NCBI RefSeq assembly: GCF_010731575.1
Contig: NZ_AP022617.1
Span: 5,828,001-5,892,000 of the forward strand
Length of the DNA stretch: 64,000 nucleotides
DNA from: Mycolicibacterium monacense
Lineage (GTDB): Bacteria > Actinomycetota > Actinomycetes > Mycobacteriales > Mycobacteriaceae
Direction: 5' to 3'
Shown here: in pieces, positions 54,965 through 64,000 of the stretch
How positions within the stretch are numbered: the stretch's first letter is position 1
Layout: every line of letters begins with the position of its first letter
Program-made: the position numbers and the translations under genes
The notes under the pieces: generated by a model
Databases searched by the model: none
What the model was told of the DNA's origin: nothing
What the model saw: the letters and a program-made list of their open reading frames with translations, nothing else

Positions 54965-55738
54965 ATGGACAGCCTGACCGACACCGCCGCCGACGTGGCC
55001 CAACGCCCTGCCGATCTCGAAGCAGTGCTGATGGGCGCCGTGGACCAGGCGCGCGCCGCGCTCGCCGAGTTCAGCGGACCCGACACGATCGGGGAGTACC
55101 TCGGCGCTTCGTTCGAGGATCCGACGTCGGCCACCCACCGGTTCCTGGCCGACATGCCCGGCTACCGGGGCTGGCAGTGGGCCGTCGTCGTCGCCGCGTA
55201 TCCCGGCGCCGAACAGGCCACCATCAGCGAATTGGTGCTGGTTCCCGGCCCGACGGCGCTGCTGGCCCCCAAGTGGGTGCCCTGGCAGGACCGGGTGCGT
55301 CCGGGCGACCTCGGCCCCGGCGACCTGCTCGCGCCACCGCGCGAGGATCCCCGGCTGGTGCCCGGCCACGTCGCCTCCGGTGATCCGCAGATCGACGAGA
55401 CCGCCGCAGAAGTGGGGCTTGGCCGCAGGCAGGTGCTGAGCCGGTGGGGGCGCATCGACGCCGCCCAGCGCTGGCACGACGGCGATTTCGGCCCGGGGTC
55501 GGCCATGGCCCGCTCGACGAAGCGGGTGTGCCGCGACTGCGGGTTCTACCTGCCGCTGTCCGGCTCGCTCGGGGTCATGTTCGGCGTGTGCGCCAACGAG
55601 ATGTCGGCCGACGGGCACGTGGTCGACTCCGAGTACGGCTGCGGTGCGCACTCGGACACCCCGGCGCCGCAGCTCACCGGGTCGCCGCTCTACGACCCGT
55701 ACGACGACGGCGTGATCGACCTCGCCGACAAGGACTGA
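54965..55738 (+). CDS. DUF3027 protein (Rv0877 type)
   Basis: A 257-residue cytoplasmic protein. The N-terminal two-thirds is a DUF3027 domain (RGWQWAVVVAAYPGA, PKWVPWQDRVRPGDLGPGDL). The C-terminal part has a likely zinc site: CRDCGFYLPL, then CANEMSADGHVV and YGCGAHS. Function unknown. ATG at 54965 chosen over an in-frame ATG at 54926, which lies in the divergent promoter region. Confidence 0.85.
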   Translation: MDSLTDTAADVAQRPADLEAVLMGAVDQARAALAEFSGPDTIGEYLGASFEDPTSATHRFLADMPGYRGWQWAVVVAAYPGAEQATISELVLVPGPTALLAPKWVPWQDRVRPGDLGPGDLLAPPREDPRLVPGHVASGDPQIDETAAEVGLGRRQVLSRWGRIDAAQRWHDGDFGPGSAMARSTKRVCRDCGFYLPLSGSLGVMFGVCANEMSADGHVVDSEYGCGAHSDTPAPQLTGSPLYDPYDDGVIDLADKD

Positions 55739-55764
55739 TTCGCCGCTCCCGCGGCGGCGACTGA

Positions 55765-56217
55765 CTAACTCTCCGCGGCGGCCTTGATCTTGGCCAGTGA
55801 TTCGTTCATCCCCGCGACGAGTTCCTCTTCGAAGCTCGGAACCCCGCCCATCAGCTTGTTGACCGCCATGTTCGACACCGCCGTGACGCCGTTCTCGGCG
55901 TTGCGGGTCTCGACCAACCGGGTGCCGGTGGCGGTCGGCTCGAGTTCGTAACTCCACACCGTCTTGTTTGCGTCGACGCGGAACGCCACCTTCTTCTCCG
56001 GGACGACCTCGGTGATGGTGCAGGTGGTCGGCCAGACCAAGCGGTTGCGCCGGTTGAGGTTGATCGTCTTGGTGCCCGGCCGCACCGGGCCGAGCGGCTT
56101 CATCACCCGGCACTGCGGGCTCCACTGCGGCATCCGGCTGAGGTCGGAGACCAACGACCAGACCGTGGCCACCGGGGCGTCGATCTCGATCTCTGCGTGC
56201 AGCAACGGTGCGGCCAT
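55765..56217 (-). CDS. SRPBCC family protein
   Basis: A 150-residue START-like protein of the polyketide cyclase/dehydrase type (IEIDAPVATVWSLVSDLSRM, WSPQCRVMKPLGPVRPGT, EELVAGMNESLAKIKAAAES). It is only distantly related to the four copies at 27271-29149. Ligand unknown. AGGAGG lies close before the ATG. Preceded on the same strand by the DUF2530 gene. Confidence 0.87.
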   Translation of the reverse strand: MAAPLLHAEIEIDAPVATVWSLVSDLSRMPQWSPQCRVMKPLGPVRPGTKTINLNRRNRLVWPTTCTITEVVPEKKVAFRVDANKTVWSYELEPTATGTRLVETRNAENGVTAVSNMAVNKLMGGVPSFEEELVAGMNESLAKIKAAAES

Positions 56218-56250
56218 TCGTCCTCCTGTGGTCGGGCGGTGAGCAGGCCT

Positions 56251-56517
56251 TCAGCGAAGCCCACTCTGGGCGCCGCGGGCGCCGCGGCGTACGGCGTGAC
56301 GTTGCCACAGGAAGATCGAAGTGCCAAAAACCCCGATGCCCAGCCCGGCGATCGTGAACGGGCGCCATTCGTGCAGCGTGGAGACGGTGAACGCGAGCAC
56401 GGTGGCGACGAGCCACACCCCGGCGATCACGGCGATGACGGGTCGCGGATCGAGCAGGCCCGCCGGCAGCGGCGGCGGCTGCGGCGATTCGCTCTCGGAG
56501 GTGGGTTCGTCGGCCAT
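56251..56517 (-). CDS. DUF2530 membrane protein (Rv0879c type)
   Basis: An 88-residue protein with a polar Ser/Glu/Pro-rich start, then two membrane helices (about 27-48, 55-72) and a basic tail (RHAVRRGARG). Function unknown. TAGGTT (56525-56530) lies seven bases before the ATG, so the message is leaderless. Divergent from the MarR gene, with a palindrome pair in the gap. Confidence 0.82.
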   Translation of the reverse strand: MADEPTSESESPQPPPLPAGLLDPRPVIAVIAGVWLVATVLAFTVSTLHEWRPFTIAGLGIGVFGTSIFLWQRHAVRRGARGAQSGLR

Positions 56518-56549
56518 CAATGCCAACCTAGTCCATCGAAAATGGTGCG

Positions 56550-56591
56550 TAACCAGGGTTATCGGTTTGCTCGCGGCTTTTAGCGGCGCTA
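56550..56591. promoter_or_regulatory. MarR-type operators in divergent gap
   Basis: TAACC-AG-GGTTA (56550-56561) and TAGCG-G-CGCTA (56581-56591) are perfect inverted repeats. The second ends three bases before the marR -10 (TAGGAT, 56594-56599). They differ in sequence, so at most one is likely to be the MarR site. Confidence 0.5.
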
Positions 56592-56606
56592 TGTAGGATT
56601 TGCTTC

Positions 56607-57038
56607 GTGATCGACCTCGAGTCCCGGCTGGCCAGCGATTTGTCTCTCGCCGTAGTGCGGCTGGCACGTCAATTGCGTTTCCGGCGTGCTGAATCGCCGA
56701 TTTCGCTGTCGCAATTGTCTGCTCTGTCGACGCTGGCCAAGGAGGGTGCCATGACTCCGGGCGCGTTAGCTGTGCGGGAACGGGTGCGCCCTCCGTCGAT
56801 GACTCGTGTGATCGCATCGCTGGCCGAGATGGGTCTCGTCTCGCGCAACGCACACCCGGTCGACGGGCGGCAGGTGCTGGTGTCGGTGTCACCGGCCGGG
56901 GCCGATCTGGTGGAGGCGGAGAAGCGGGCCAGCCAGGAGTGGCTGCAGCGCCGGCTCGCCAGCCTGGAACCGGAGCAGCGCAAGACGTTGTTGATGGCCG
57001 CCGACCTGATGTCGGCGATGGTCGAGGCGAGCGCGTAA
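56607..57038 (+). CDS. MarR-family regulator (Rv0880 type)
   Basis: A 143-residue winged-helix dimer. Core (about 30-100): [34 protein letters not shown], and wing [16 protein letters not shown]. Rv0880 in M. tuberculosis is a transcriptional repressor; the signal is not clear from sequence and no Cys is present. GTG start with TAGGAT seven bases upstream: leaderless. Likely regulates itself and the divergent DUF2530 unit. Confidence 0.9.
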   Translation: MIDLESRLASDLSLAVVRLARQLRFRRAESPISLSQLSALSTLAKEGAMTPGALAVRERVRPPSMTRVIASLAEMGLVSRNAHPVDGRQVLVSVSPAGADLVEAEKRASQEWLQRRLASLEPEQRKTLLMAADLMSAMVEASA

Positions 57039-57066
57039 GCTTCGCCGCCGTGCGGAGAGTGGGGCG

Positions 57067-57879
57067 TTGACGAGCGTCATCGACGTCGACGACCCCGCCG
57101 ATCCGCGCCTCGACGACTTCCGGGACCTCAACAGCATCGACCGCAGACCCGATCTGCCCAGCGGCAAGGGTTTGGTGATCGCCGAGGGTGTGCTGGTGGT
57201 GCAGCGCATGGTGGCCTCGCGGTTCACCCCGCGCGCGCTGCTCGGCACCGACCGCCGGCTCACCGAACTCGGTACCGACCTCGACGCCGTCGACGCCCCG
57301 TTCTACCGCGCCGACGCCGAGGTGATGGCCGAGGTCGTCGGCTTCCACCTGAATAGGGGTGTACTGGCGTCGGCGTCGCGGCCGCCGGAGATCAGCGTGG
57401 CCGACGCGCTCGACGGCGCCCGCACCGTGGCGGTGCTCGAAGGTGTCAACGACCACGAGAACCTCGGGTCGATCTTCCGCAACGCCGCGGGCCTCGGCGT
57501 CGACGCGGTGATCTTCGGGGCCGGATGTGCCGACCCGCTCTACCGGCGGGCGGTGCGGGTGTCGATGGGCCATGCGCTGCTGGTGCCGTTCGCCCGCGCA
57601 GCCGCGTGGCCGGATGAGCTGAACACGTTGCGCGACAAGGGGTTTCAGTTGCTGGCGATGACACCGGACCCCGCCGCCGACACCCTGGCCACGGCGATGA
57701 CGGCGCTGGCCGGCGAGAAGGTCGCCTTCCTCGTCGGCGCGGAGGGACCGGGCCTGACCGAGCGGGTGATGCGGGCCAGCGACCGGCGGGTGCGCATCCC
57801 GATGTCGCGGGGCACCGATTCGCTCAACGTCGCGACCGCTGCCGCGCTGGCGTTCTACGAACGGGTCCGATCCGGCTAG
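57067..57879 (+). CDS. SpoU/TrmH-family RNA 2'-O-methyltransferase
   Basis: A 270-residue SPOUT enzyme (Rv0881 type). The three knot motifs are NLGSIFRNAAGLGVDAV, LVGAEGPGLTERVM and IPMSRGTDSLNVATAAALAFY (the last trimmed in parts); the N-terminal 110 residues are a substrate-binding L30e-like part. It methylates rRNA or tRNA; the target base is unknown. TTG is the only start near the family boundary. Confidence 0.9.
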   Translation: MTSVIDVDDPADPRLDDFRDLNSIDRRPDLPSGKGLVIAEGVLVVQRMVASRFTPRALLGTDRRLTELGTDLDAVDAPFYRADAEVMAEVVGFHLNRGVLASASRPPEISVADALDGARTVAVLEGVNDHENLGSIFRNAAGLGVDAVIFGAGCADPLYRRAVRVSMGHALLVPFARAAAWPDELNTLRDKGFQLLAMTPDPAADTLATAMTALAGEKVAFLVGAEGPGLTERVMRASDRRVRIPMSRGTDSLNVATAAALAFYERVRSG

Positions 57880-57888
57880 ATTGACCCG

Positions 57889-58173
57889 GTGACCGACGAA
57901 TCCACTCCGTGGGGAACGGGTTTGACAGTGGCCGCCGGAGTCGCGGCGGTGATCGCCACGGCCGTCATCGTGCTGAGCCTCGGGCTGCTGCGGGTGCATC
58001 CACTGCTGGCGGTCGGCCTGAACATGGTCGCCGTCGGCGGGCTGGCGCCGACGGTGTGGGGGTGGCGGAACCGGCCGGTGTGGCGGTGGTTCGCATTCGG
58101 GGCGGCCGTCGGGGTGGCCGCGGGCTGGACCGCGCTGCTTGCGATGACCCTCAGTGGGACGACGCCGAGCTAG
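57889..58173 (+). CDS. DUF2537 membrane protein (Rv0882 type)
   Basis: A 94-residue protein with three hydrophobic segments (about 10-32, 38-55, 65-88) and the loop WGWRNRPVWRW. Function unknown. TAGATT (57877-57882) overlaps the stop codon of the methyltransferase gene and lies six bases before the GTG, so it is leaderless and can be expressed alone. Its stop overlaps the sepH stop by four bases (CTAG). Confidence 0.82.
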   Translation: MTDESTPWGTGLTVAAGVAAVIATAVIVLSLGLLRVHPLLAVGLNMVAVGGLAPTVWGWRNRPVWRWFAFGAAVGVAAGWTALLAMTLSGTTPS

Positions 58174-59009
58174 CGCTGCCCACCGCTGGAGCGGACGCCG
58201 AGCAGCACGTCCTCCCACCCGGGAACCGTCGGCCGGGCCTTGCCCTTACGCGGCTTCGCCGGCTTGGGGGCCTCTGGTTCCGGGCCGGCCGCGGGCTCGG
58301 GAGCGGGCTCCGGTTCCGGCTCGGGCTCCGGCAGCGGGGCGGGGGCCGGCGGTGCGGCGACGGGAGCGTCGAAGTCGAGCTGGGCGAGGGGTGCCACCGG
58401 GCGCAGCGGACGGCTGAAATCGGGGTCGATCAGCTGGTGAGCCGCCTCGTCGAACGCGGTGACCGTGCCGCCGTGCGCGCCGGGGGAGAACCGGAAGTGG
58501 GCGACGTTGTCGGACCGGCCGGCCTTCCACGCCACCTGCACGGTCCAGCGTCCGTCCTCGTTGCGCCAGGCGTCCCAGTTCGTCGCGTCGGGGTCCAGGC
58601 CGCGCGCGACCAGCGCGGTGCTGACGGTCTCGAGCAGCGTGAGCACCGCGGGGCCGTCGGACAGCACGGGATGCGCGGCGGTGGCGAGTTCGGCGGCGCG
58701 CGAGCGTTCCAGCAGCACCGGGTGGGCGAACCGTTCGACCCGCTCGATCGGCATCCCCGAGGCGTTGGCGACCTGCTCGACGGAGGCGCCGGCGCGGATC
58801 TTGGACTGGATATCCCTGGGACGCAGCACGTTGTGCACCTCGACATCGATCATGGTCTGGTCGGCCGATCGATTGAACGCGGCCCGGTCCCCGCGGGCCG
58901 CGGCGCGGAACCGGTCGTCGATGCGCAGGGTGTATCTCTCACCGGAGTCGGTTTGGCAGAGGACCGTGTTGCCGTCGACGTCGAGTTCGACGACCTTGAG
59001 TTCCCGCAC
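58170..59009 (-). CDS. sepH: Septation protein SepH
   Basis: A 279-residue SepH (DUF3071) protein. Residues 1-175 hold the conserved part with a helix-turn-helix (PRDIQSKIRAGASVEQVANASGMPIERVERFAHPV, in two parts); the middle (about 215-255) is a Pro/Glu/Ala linker; the end GWEDVLLGVRSSG is conserved. SepH stimulates FtsZ assembly in Streptomyces and mycobacteria. GTG start with GGAGG upstream. Faces DUF2537. Confidence 0.92.
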   Translation of the reverse strand: MRELKVVELDVDGNTVLCQTDSGERYTLRIDDRFRAAARGDRAAFNRSADQTMIDVEVHNVLRPRDIQSKIRAGASVEQVANASGMPIERVERFAHPVLLERSRAAELATAAHPVLSDGPAVLTLLETVSTALVARGLDPDATNWDAWRNEDGRWTVQVAWKAGRSDNVAHFRFSPGAHGGTVTAFDEAAHQLIDPDFSRPLRPVAPLAQLDFDAPVAAPPAPAPLPEPEPEPEPAPEPAAGPEPEAPKPAKPRKGKARPTVPGWEDVLLGVRSSGGQR

Positions 59010-59112
59010 TGCGACCTCCTCCGGGCTCTTTTCGCGGCGCGAGGCGCCAGCCCGATTAGCTGGTCAGCCTACTGCGTTACCTGCCCGTGACCACGGTGAC
59101 ACGCGGCGTGAT

Positions 59113-60270
<1,158 letters not shown>

Positions 60271-60392
60271 TCACCGCGACCCACGACGCCGAAACCACAG
60301 CAAACCCTCAGAGTGGCCATGGACATTTACCCGATACCTGCGGTACTGTGTACAGAAGACCGGTGAATGTAAACCCCACACGGGAGGCTCTC

Positions 60393-61409
60393 ATGGCTCG
60401 CACACGCACGGTCCGCCGGTGGCGCCGCAACATGGACGTCACCGAAGACAAGGCTTACGTCGACACATTGACCACGCTGTCCGAGGGATCGGTGCGACGG
60501 AACTTCAACCCGTACACCGACATCGACTGGAACAGCCCCGAATTCGCCGTCGTCGACGACGACGAGCGGTGGATTCTCACCAGCACCGACCCGCTCGGGC
60601 GCCACCCGTGGTACCAGGCCCAGCCCGTCGAACGGCAGATCGAGATCGGCCGGTGGCGGCAGGCCAACGTGGCGAAGGTCGGCCTGCAGTTCGAGATCAT
60701 CCTGATCCGCGGGCTGACGAACTACGCGTTCTGGGTGCCCAACGGTTCACCCGAATACCGCTACTGCATGCACGAGACGGTCGAAGAGTGCAACCACACC
60801 ATGATGTTCCAGGAGATGGTGAACCGCATCGGCGCCGACGTGCCCGGTATGCCGCGGTTGCTGCGCTGGCTGTCGCCGTTCATCCCACTGGTGGCCGGCC
60901 CGCTGCCGATCCCGTTCTTCTTCGGCGTGCTGGCCGGCGAGGAGCCGATCGACCACACGCAGAAGAACGTGCTCCGCGAGGGTAAGGCGCTGCACCCGAT
61001 CATGGAGCGGGTCATGGCGATTCACGTCGCCGAGGAAGCCCGTCACATCTCCTTCGCACACGAATACCTGCGCAAGCGGCTGCCGCATCTTCCGCGCCGG
61101 CAGCGGTTCTTCCTGTCGCTCTACGTCCCGGTGGTGATGAGGGTGCTGTGCCAGGCGATCATCGTTCCGCCGAAGTCGTTCTGGCGTGAATTCGACATCC
61201 CGAAGTCGGTCAAGAAGGAGCTGTTCTTCCGCGCGCCGGAGTCCAGGCAGTTCCTGCGTGACATGTTCGGCGACGTCCGGATGCTGTGCCAAGACACCGG
61301 CCTGATGAACCCGCTGGCGAAGCTGATGTGGCGCATCTGCCGGATCGACGGGCGGCCCAGCCGCTACCGCAGCGAACCGCACCGCCAACACGTCGCCACC
61401 GCGGCCTAG
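60393..61409 (+). CDS. AurF-like diiron oxygenase
   Basis: A 338-residue protein of the p-aminobenzoate N-oxygenase (AurF) type (Rv0885). Diiron ligands are visible as EIILIRGLTNYAFW, HETVEECNHTMMFQE, and HVAEEARHISFAHEYL, giving the E-ExxxH pairs. It probably hydroxylates or desaturates an unknown substrate. GGGAGG lies nine bases before the ATG; TACTGT (60344-60349) is a likely -10. The electron partner may be fprB, which follows after 14 bases. Confidence 0.88.
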   Translation: MARTRTVRRWRRNMDVTEDKAYVDTLTTLSEGSVRRNFNPYTDIDWNSPEFAVVDDDERWILTSTDPLGRHPWYQAQPVERQIEIGRWRQANVAKVGLQFEIILIRGLTNYAFWVPNGSPEYRYCMHETVEECNHTMMFQEMVNRIGADVPGMPRLLRWLSPFIPLVAGPLPIPFFFGVLAGEEPIDHTQKNVLREGKALHPIMERVMAIHVAEEARHISFAHEYLRKRLPHLPRRQRFFLSLYVPVVMRVLCQAIIVPPKSFWREFDIPKSVKKELFFRAPESRQFLRDMFGDVRMLCQDTGLMNPLAKLMWRICRIDGRPSRYRSEPHRQHVATAA

Positions 61410-61423
61410 GGGGACGCACGACC

Positions 61424-63109
61424 GTGCCCCATGTGATCACCCAGTCGTGCTGCAGTGACGGGTCGTGTGTCTTCGCCTGCCCGGTGAACTGCATCCACCC
61501 CACACCCGACGAGCCGGGCTTCGCGACCGCCGAGATGCTCTACATCGACCCGGCGGCCTGCGTCGACTGCGGAGCCTGCGTCAGCGCCTGTCCGGTCGGC
61601 GCGATCGCCCCTGAGGCCACGTTGACCGACTCGCAGCTGCCGTTCGTCGAACTCAACGCGGCGTTCTATCCACCGCGCCCGCCCGACGAGAAGGTGCCGC
61701 CCACCTCCAAGCTGGCGCCGGTGCCCGACGCCCCCGTCGTCCGCTCACGTCCCGACGGCCCGCTGAGGGTCGCCATCGTGGGATCCGGCCCGGCCGCCAT
61801 GTACGCCGCCGACGAACTGCTCACCCAGCGCGGGGTGCGGGTCACGATGTTCGAGCGGCTGCCCACGCCCTACGGGCTGGTCCGCGCGGGCGTCGCCCCC
61901 GACCACCAGAGCACCAAGCGGGTGACGCGGTTGTTCGACCGGGTGGCGGCGCGGCGTGAGCTGAGGCTCTACCTCAACGTCGAGGTCGGCACCCACCTGA
62001 CCCACGAAGACCTGCTGGCCCACCACCACGCCGTGCTGTACGCCGTCGGCGCCCCCAACGACCGCCGCCTCGACGTCGACGGGATGGGCCTGCCCGGCAC
62101 GGCGACAGCCACCGAGGTCGTCGCCTGGTACAACGGCCACCCCGACTACGCGGCCCTGCCGGTCGCACTCGACCACCGCCGAGCGGTCGTGATCGGAAAC
62201 GGCAACGTGGCACTCGACGTCGCCCGCATCCTCACCACCGACCCGGACCGGCTGGCCGCCACCGACATCGCCGACCACGCGCTGGCCGCGCTGCGCGCCT
62301 CGCGCATCGACGAGGTGGTGGTCGCGGCCCGGCGCGGGCCCGCGCAGTCGGCGTTCACGCTGCCCGAGCTGATCGGTCTCACCGCCGCCTGCGACGTCGT
62401 GCTCGACGCGGCCGACCACGAACTGGTCCGGCGCGACCTCTGCGACGAAACCGATCCGCTCACCCGCAACAAGCTCGAGATCCTCGCGAAGCTGCCCGAC
62501 GCCTCGGCGCCGGCCACCCGCCCGCGGATACGGCTGGCCTACCGGCTGACACCGCGACGCGTCACCGGTGCGACCCGCGCCGACGGTGTCGAGTTCACCG
62601 TCACCGGTACCGACGAGGTGCGTCGCCTCGACGCCGGGCTCGTGCTGTCCTCCATCGGCTACCGCGGCAGGCCGGTCGCAGGGCTGCCGTTCGACGAGGC
62701 CGACGGCGTCGTCCCCAACGAGAGTGGCCGTGTCGTCGACCCGGCGTCCGGCCGATCCGCCCCGGGAAGTTACGTCGCGGGCTGGATCAAGCGCGGACCG
62801 ACCGGCTTCATCGGTACCAACAAGTCCTGCGCCGCGCAGACGGTGCACACCCTCGTGGCCGATTACAACGCCGGCGCACTCGCGGTGCCGTCGGCCGGCT
62901 ACGGCGATCTGGACCGGTTCGTGCGAGAGCGTCGGCCCGACGTGGTCGACAGCCAGGGCTGGCGCGCCGTCGACGCGGCGGAGATCGCCCGCGGGGGTGA
63001 CCGACGCCCGCGGGTGAAGTTCACGTCGGTCGCCGACATGCTGCAGGCGGCGGCGGCCGCGCCGGAGCCGCCGCTCGCGCGGCGTCTGCTCGCCGGTCTG
63101 CTGCGGTAG
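61424..63109 (+). CDS. fprB: Ferredoxin-NADP reductase FprB with ferredoxin domain
   Basis: A 561-residue fusion. Residues 1-65 are a 7Fe-type ferredoxin (CCSDGSCVFACPVNC; CVDCGACVSACPVGAI); the rest is an adrenodoxin-reductase-like flavoprotein with FAD loop VAIVGSGPAAMYAADEL, FERLPTPYGLVRAGVAPDH and NADP loop VIGNGNVALDVARIL. It carries electrons between NADPH and ferredoxin or oxygenases. GTG start 14 bases after the diiron gene, so they are a unit. Orthologue of Rv0886. Confidence 0.94.
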   Translation: MPHVITQSCCSDGSCVFACPVNCIHPTPDEPGFATAEMLYIDPAACVDCGACVSACPVGAIAPEATLTDSQLPFVELNAAFYPPRPPDEKVPPTSKLAPVPDAPVVRSRPDGPLRVAIVGSGPAAMYAADELLTQRGVRVTMFERLPTPYGLVRAGVAPDHQSTKRVTRLFDRVAARRELRLYLNVEVGTHLTHEDLLAHHHAVLYAVGAPNDRRLDVDGMGLPGTATATEVVAWYNGHPDYAALPVALDHRRAVVIGNGNVALDVARILTTDPDRLAATDIADHALAALRASRIDEVVVAARRGPAQSAFTLPELIGLTAACDVVLDAADHELVRRDLCDETDPLTRNKLEILAKLPDASAPATRPRIRLAYRLTPRRVTGATRADGVEFTVTGTDEVRRLDAGLVLSSIGYRGRPVAGLPFDEADGVVPNESGRVVDPASGRSAPGSYVAGWIKRGPTGFIGTNKSCAAQTVHTLVADYNAGALAVPSAGYGDLDRFVRERRPDVVDSQGWRAVDAAEIARGGDRRPRVKFTSVADMLQAAAAAPEPPLARRLLAGLLR

Positions 63110-63178
63110 GCCACGTTTCGGTCGGCGGCCGGCGGTCACTCTCGCTCGCGTCAGCGAAATGAGTGGGAGCGATCCCAT

Positions 63179-63354
63179 CCGAATCCGATCGATGTGCAGA
63201 AGGCACTGTCCGGGGCGTCGTACCCGTGCTCGAAGGAAGACCTGATCGAGCACGCCAAGAGCAACGGCGCGGACCAGGACATCCTCGACGGGCTGCAGAA
63301 CTGCCCGACGGTGAGATCAGCGGCCCGGATCAGGTGCAGTAGGCGGTCTTCTGA
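63179..63354 (+). pseudogene. DUF2795 pseudogene with three lesions
   Basis: Remnant of a small DUF2795 protein. NPIDVQKALSGASYP and CSKEDLIEHAKSNGAD read in one frame, but the expected ATG before NPID is CCG. After ILDGLQN one C is missing (AACTGCCC in place of AACCTGCCC), shifting the frame; PDGEISGPDQVQ continues one frame over, then the expected Lys codon is TAG (63340-63342), followed by the original ending AVF and TGA. A GTG at 63194 could make a frameshifted product, but this is unlikely to be functional. Confidence 0.8.
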
Positions 63355-63366
63355 CCTGCTGGCCGC

Positions 63367-63831
63367 TCAATGCGGCCGGGCCCCCGGCGCGCTGTCCGCC
63401 GTCGCACGGCACGCAGCGGCGATCGCTGCGACGTCCCAGTAGAACGGCCGCACCTCGGCGATTCGCCTGCCGACGAAACGAATGGTCTGCAGGATCGGGA
63501 ACTCGAGTCGTCGGCCGGTGGCTCGGGCGCATGCGTGGACATCGGTGTGGACCACCGCGGTTTCGGCCGTCGACAAGAACCGTTGCCCGGCCATGTCGAA
63601 GGCCGACCACGTCCTACTCATGGCGAGGAAGAACCGCTCCAGACCGCCATGGCCCCGCCACGTTCCGCCGTACGGCAGCGAGTCGGCCTGGTGCAGTATG
63701 ACGTCGTCGGCGAAAAACGGTACGAGGGTGCTGAAGTCAGCGACCCCCGGTCCGCCTGAGGCGAGGTAGCGTGCCTCCGCCTCGTACATGTCTCGAAGTA
63801 GGCGAGCGCGGGTCTGGTCGGCGATGTCCAT
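63367..63831 (-). CDS. SnoaL-like/NTF2-fold protein
   Basis: A 154-residue protein with a cone-shaped NTF2-like fold. Family pattern: LLRDMYEAEARYLASGG, FFADDVILHQADSLPYGGTWRGHGGLERFF over several segments, and RRIAEVRPFYWD at the end. Such proteins are isomerases, hydrolases or binding proteins; the role is unknown. The ATG at 63831 was chosen; a longer reading upstream does not look like the family. Convergent with the pseudogene. Confidence 0.83.
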   Translation of the reverse strand: MDIADQTRARLLRDMYEAEARYLASGGPGVADFSTLVPFFADDVILHQADSLPYGGTWRGHGGLERFFLAMSRTWSAFDMAGQRFLSTAETAVVHTDVHACARATGRRLEFPILQTIRFVGRRIAEVRPFYWDVAAIAAACRATADSAPGARPH

Positions 63832-63881
63832 ACCTTGTAGACGCCGGACGCACACCGAACGTGAGATCCCGCCGGAAGCCG

Positions 63882-64000
63882 TTACTGCTGCGTCATCGCG
63901 GCCTGCATCTCCTCCGGGCTGACCTCGCGGACCGGCTGTCCCATCGACCACAGGTGGCCGAACGGATCCCGCAGCACGCCGTAGCGGTCGCCCCAGAACT
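63882..64000 (-). CDS. Glyoxalase/VOC protein, 3' end only
   Basis: The last 38 codons are inside the window: FWGDRYGVLRDPFGHLWSMG is the typical C-terminal metal-ligand segment of PhnB-like VOC proteins, then QPVREVSPEEMQAAMTQQ. The rest lies beyond the window edge. By position it matches Rv0887c. Function unknown. Confidence 0.85.
   Translation of the reverse strand, partial: FWGDRYGVLRDPFGHLWSMGQPVREVSPEEMQAAMTQQ

Overview
The window reads as chromosomal DNA of a fast-growing mycobacterium (Mycolicibacterium-like). It is GC-rich throughout, with many GTG starts and dozens of mycobacterial hallmark genes (mshD, lmeA, desA1, rpfA, sepH, fprB, poly-Cys sulfur leader). From memory of the M. 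tuberculosis H37Rv map, the gene order follows roughly Rv0814c to Rv0887c. Species-specific insertions separate the conserved blocks. No insertion sequence, phage, CRISPR array or attachment site was seen. Positions 1-65 hold nothing I can assign.

Layout. 66-2875: secreted DUF732 protein, then a sulfur unit on the minus strand (DUF4395, cysA-type sulfurtransferase, sseC) behind an unlisted 22-codon cysteine-run leader peptide, then thiX. 2872-5515: lmeA, and divergent glnR-mshD. 5538-8397: an arsenic cluster of two facing arms (arsR-acr3 against arsC and an arsR-arsC fusion), inserted before the phosphate genes. 8451-14018: pstS-pstC-pstA-pstB, an orphan response regulator without the phospho-acceptor Asp, and phoU; pstS and phoU each have an 11-bp direct-repeat PHO box. 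14047-20840: LCP ligase-like protein, dus, desA1, TetR/MpaB-like pair, truncated haemoglobin. 20854-21351: tRNA Lys, Glu, Asp, Phe. 21405-27234: TetR genes, FAD oxidoreductase, WS/DGAT acyltransferase, SDR, a 51-codon acidic ORF, UBP zinc finger. 27271-29149: four tandem SRPBCC paralogues.

29153-36383: dapC, a TetR with two identical-arm operators facing SDR and OYE genes, then the fadA-fadB beta-oxidation operon ending in a 23-bp stem terminator. 36423-41874: AMP-binding enzyme, PPOX-fold protein, F420-type LLM oxidoreductase, cupin, proline-rich exported protein, ethanolamine-type permease. 41888-46186: XPB-like helicase and its Rv0862c-type neighbour, joined through a tandem 35-bp duplication that makes two coupled 12-codon micro-ORFs. 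46187-51031: molybdopterin genes (moaC, mog, moaE, moaD, moaA) on both sides of rpfA, which carries a c-di-AMP (ydaO) riboswitch and an upstream CRP-like site. 51177-59009: cspB, Xi-class GST, DUF2771, MFS, DUF3027, SRPBCC, DUF2530, MarR, SpoU methyltransferase, DUF2537, sepH. 59113-64000: serC, a diiron oxygenase, fprB, a DUF2795 pseudogene with three lesions, a SnoaL-like protein and a truncated glyoxalase-fold gene.

A recurring theme is leaderless transcription: many genes have TANNNT placed 6-8 bases before ATG/GTG, sometimes overlapping the stop codon of the gene before. Several regulators sit beside clean palindromes, so local control can be proposed for phosphate uptake, arsenic resistance, sulfur assimilation, SDR/OYE metabolism and cell-wall resuscitation.
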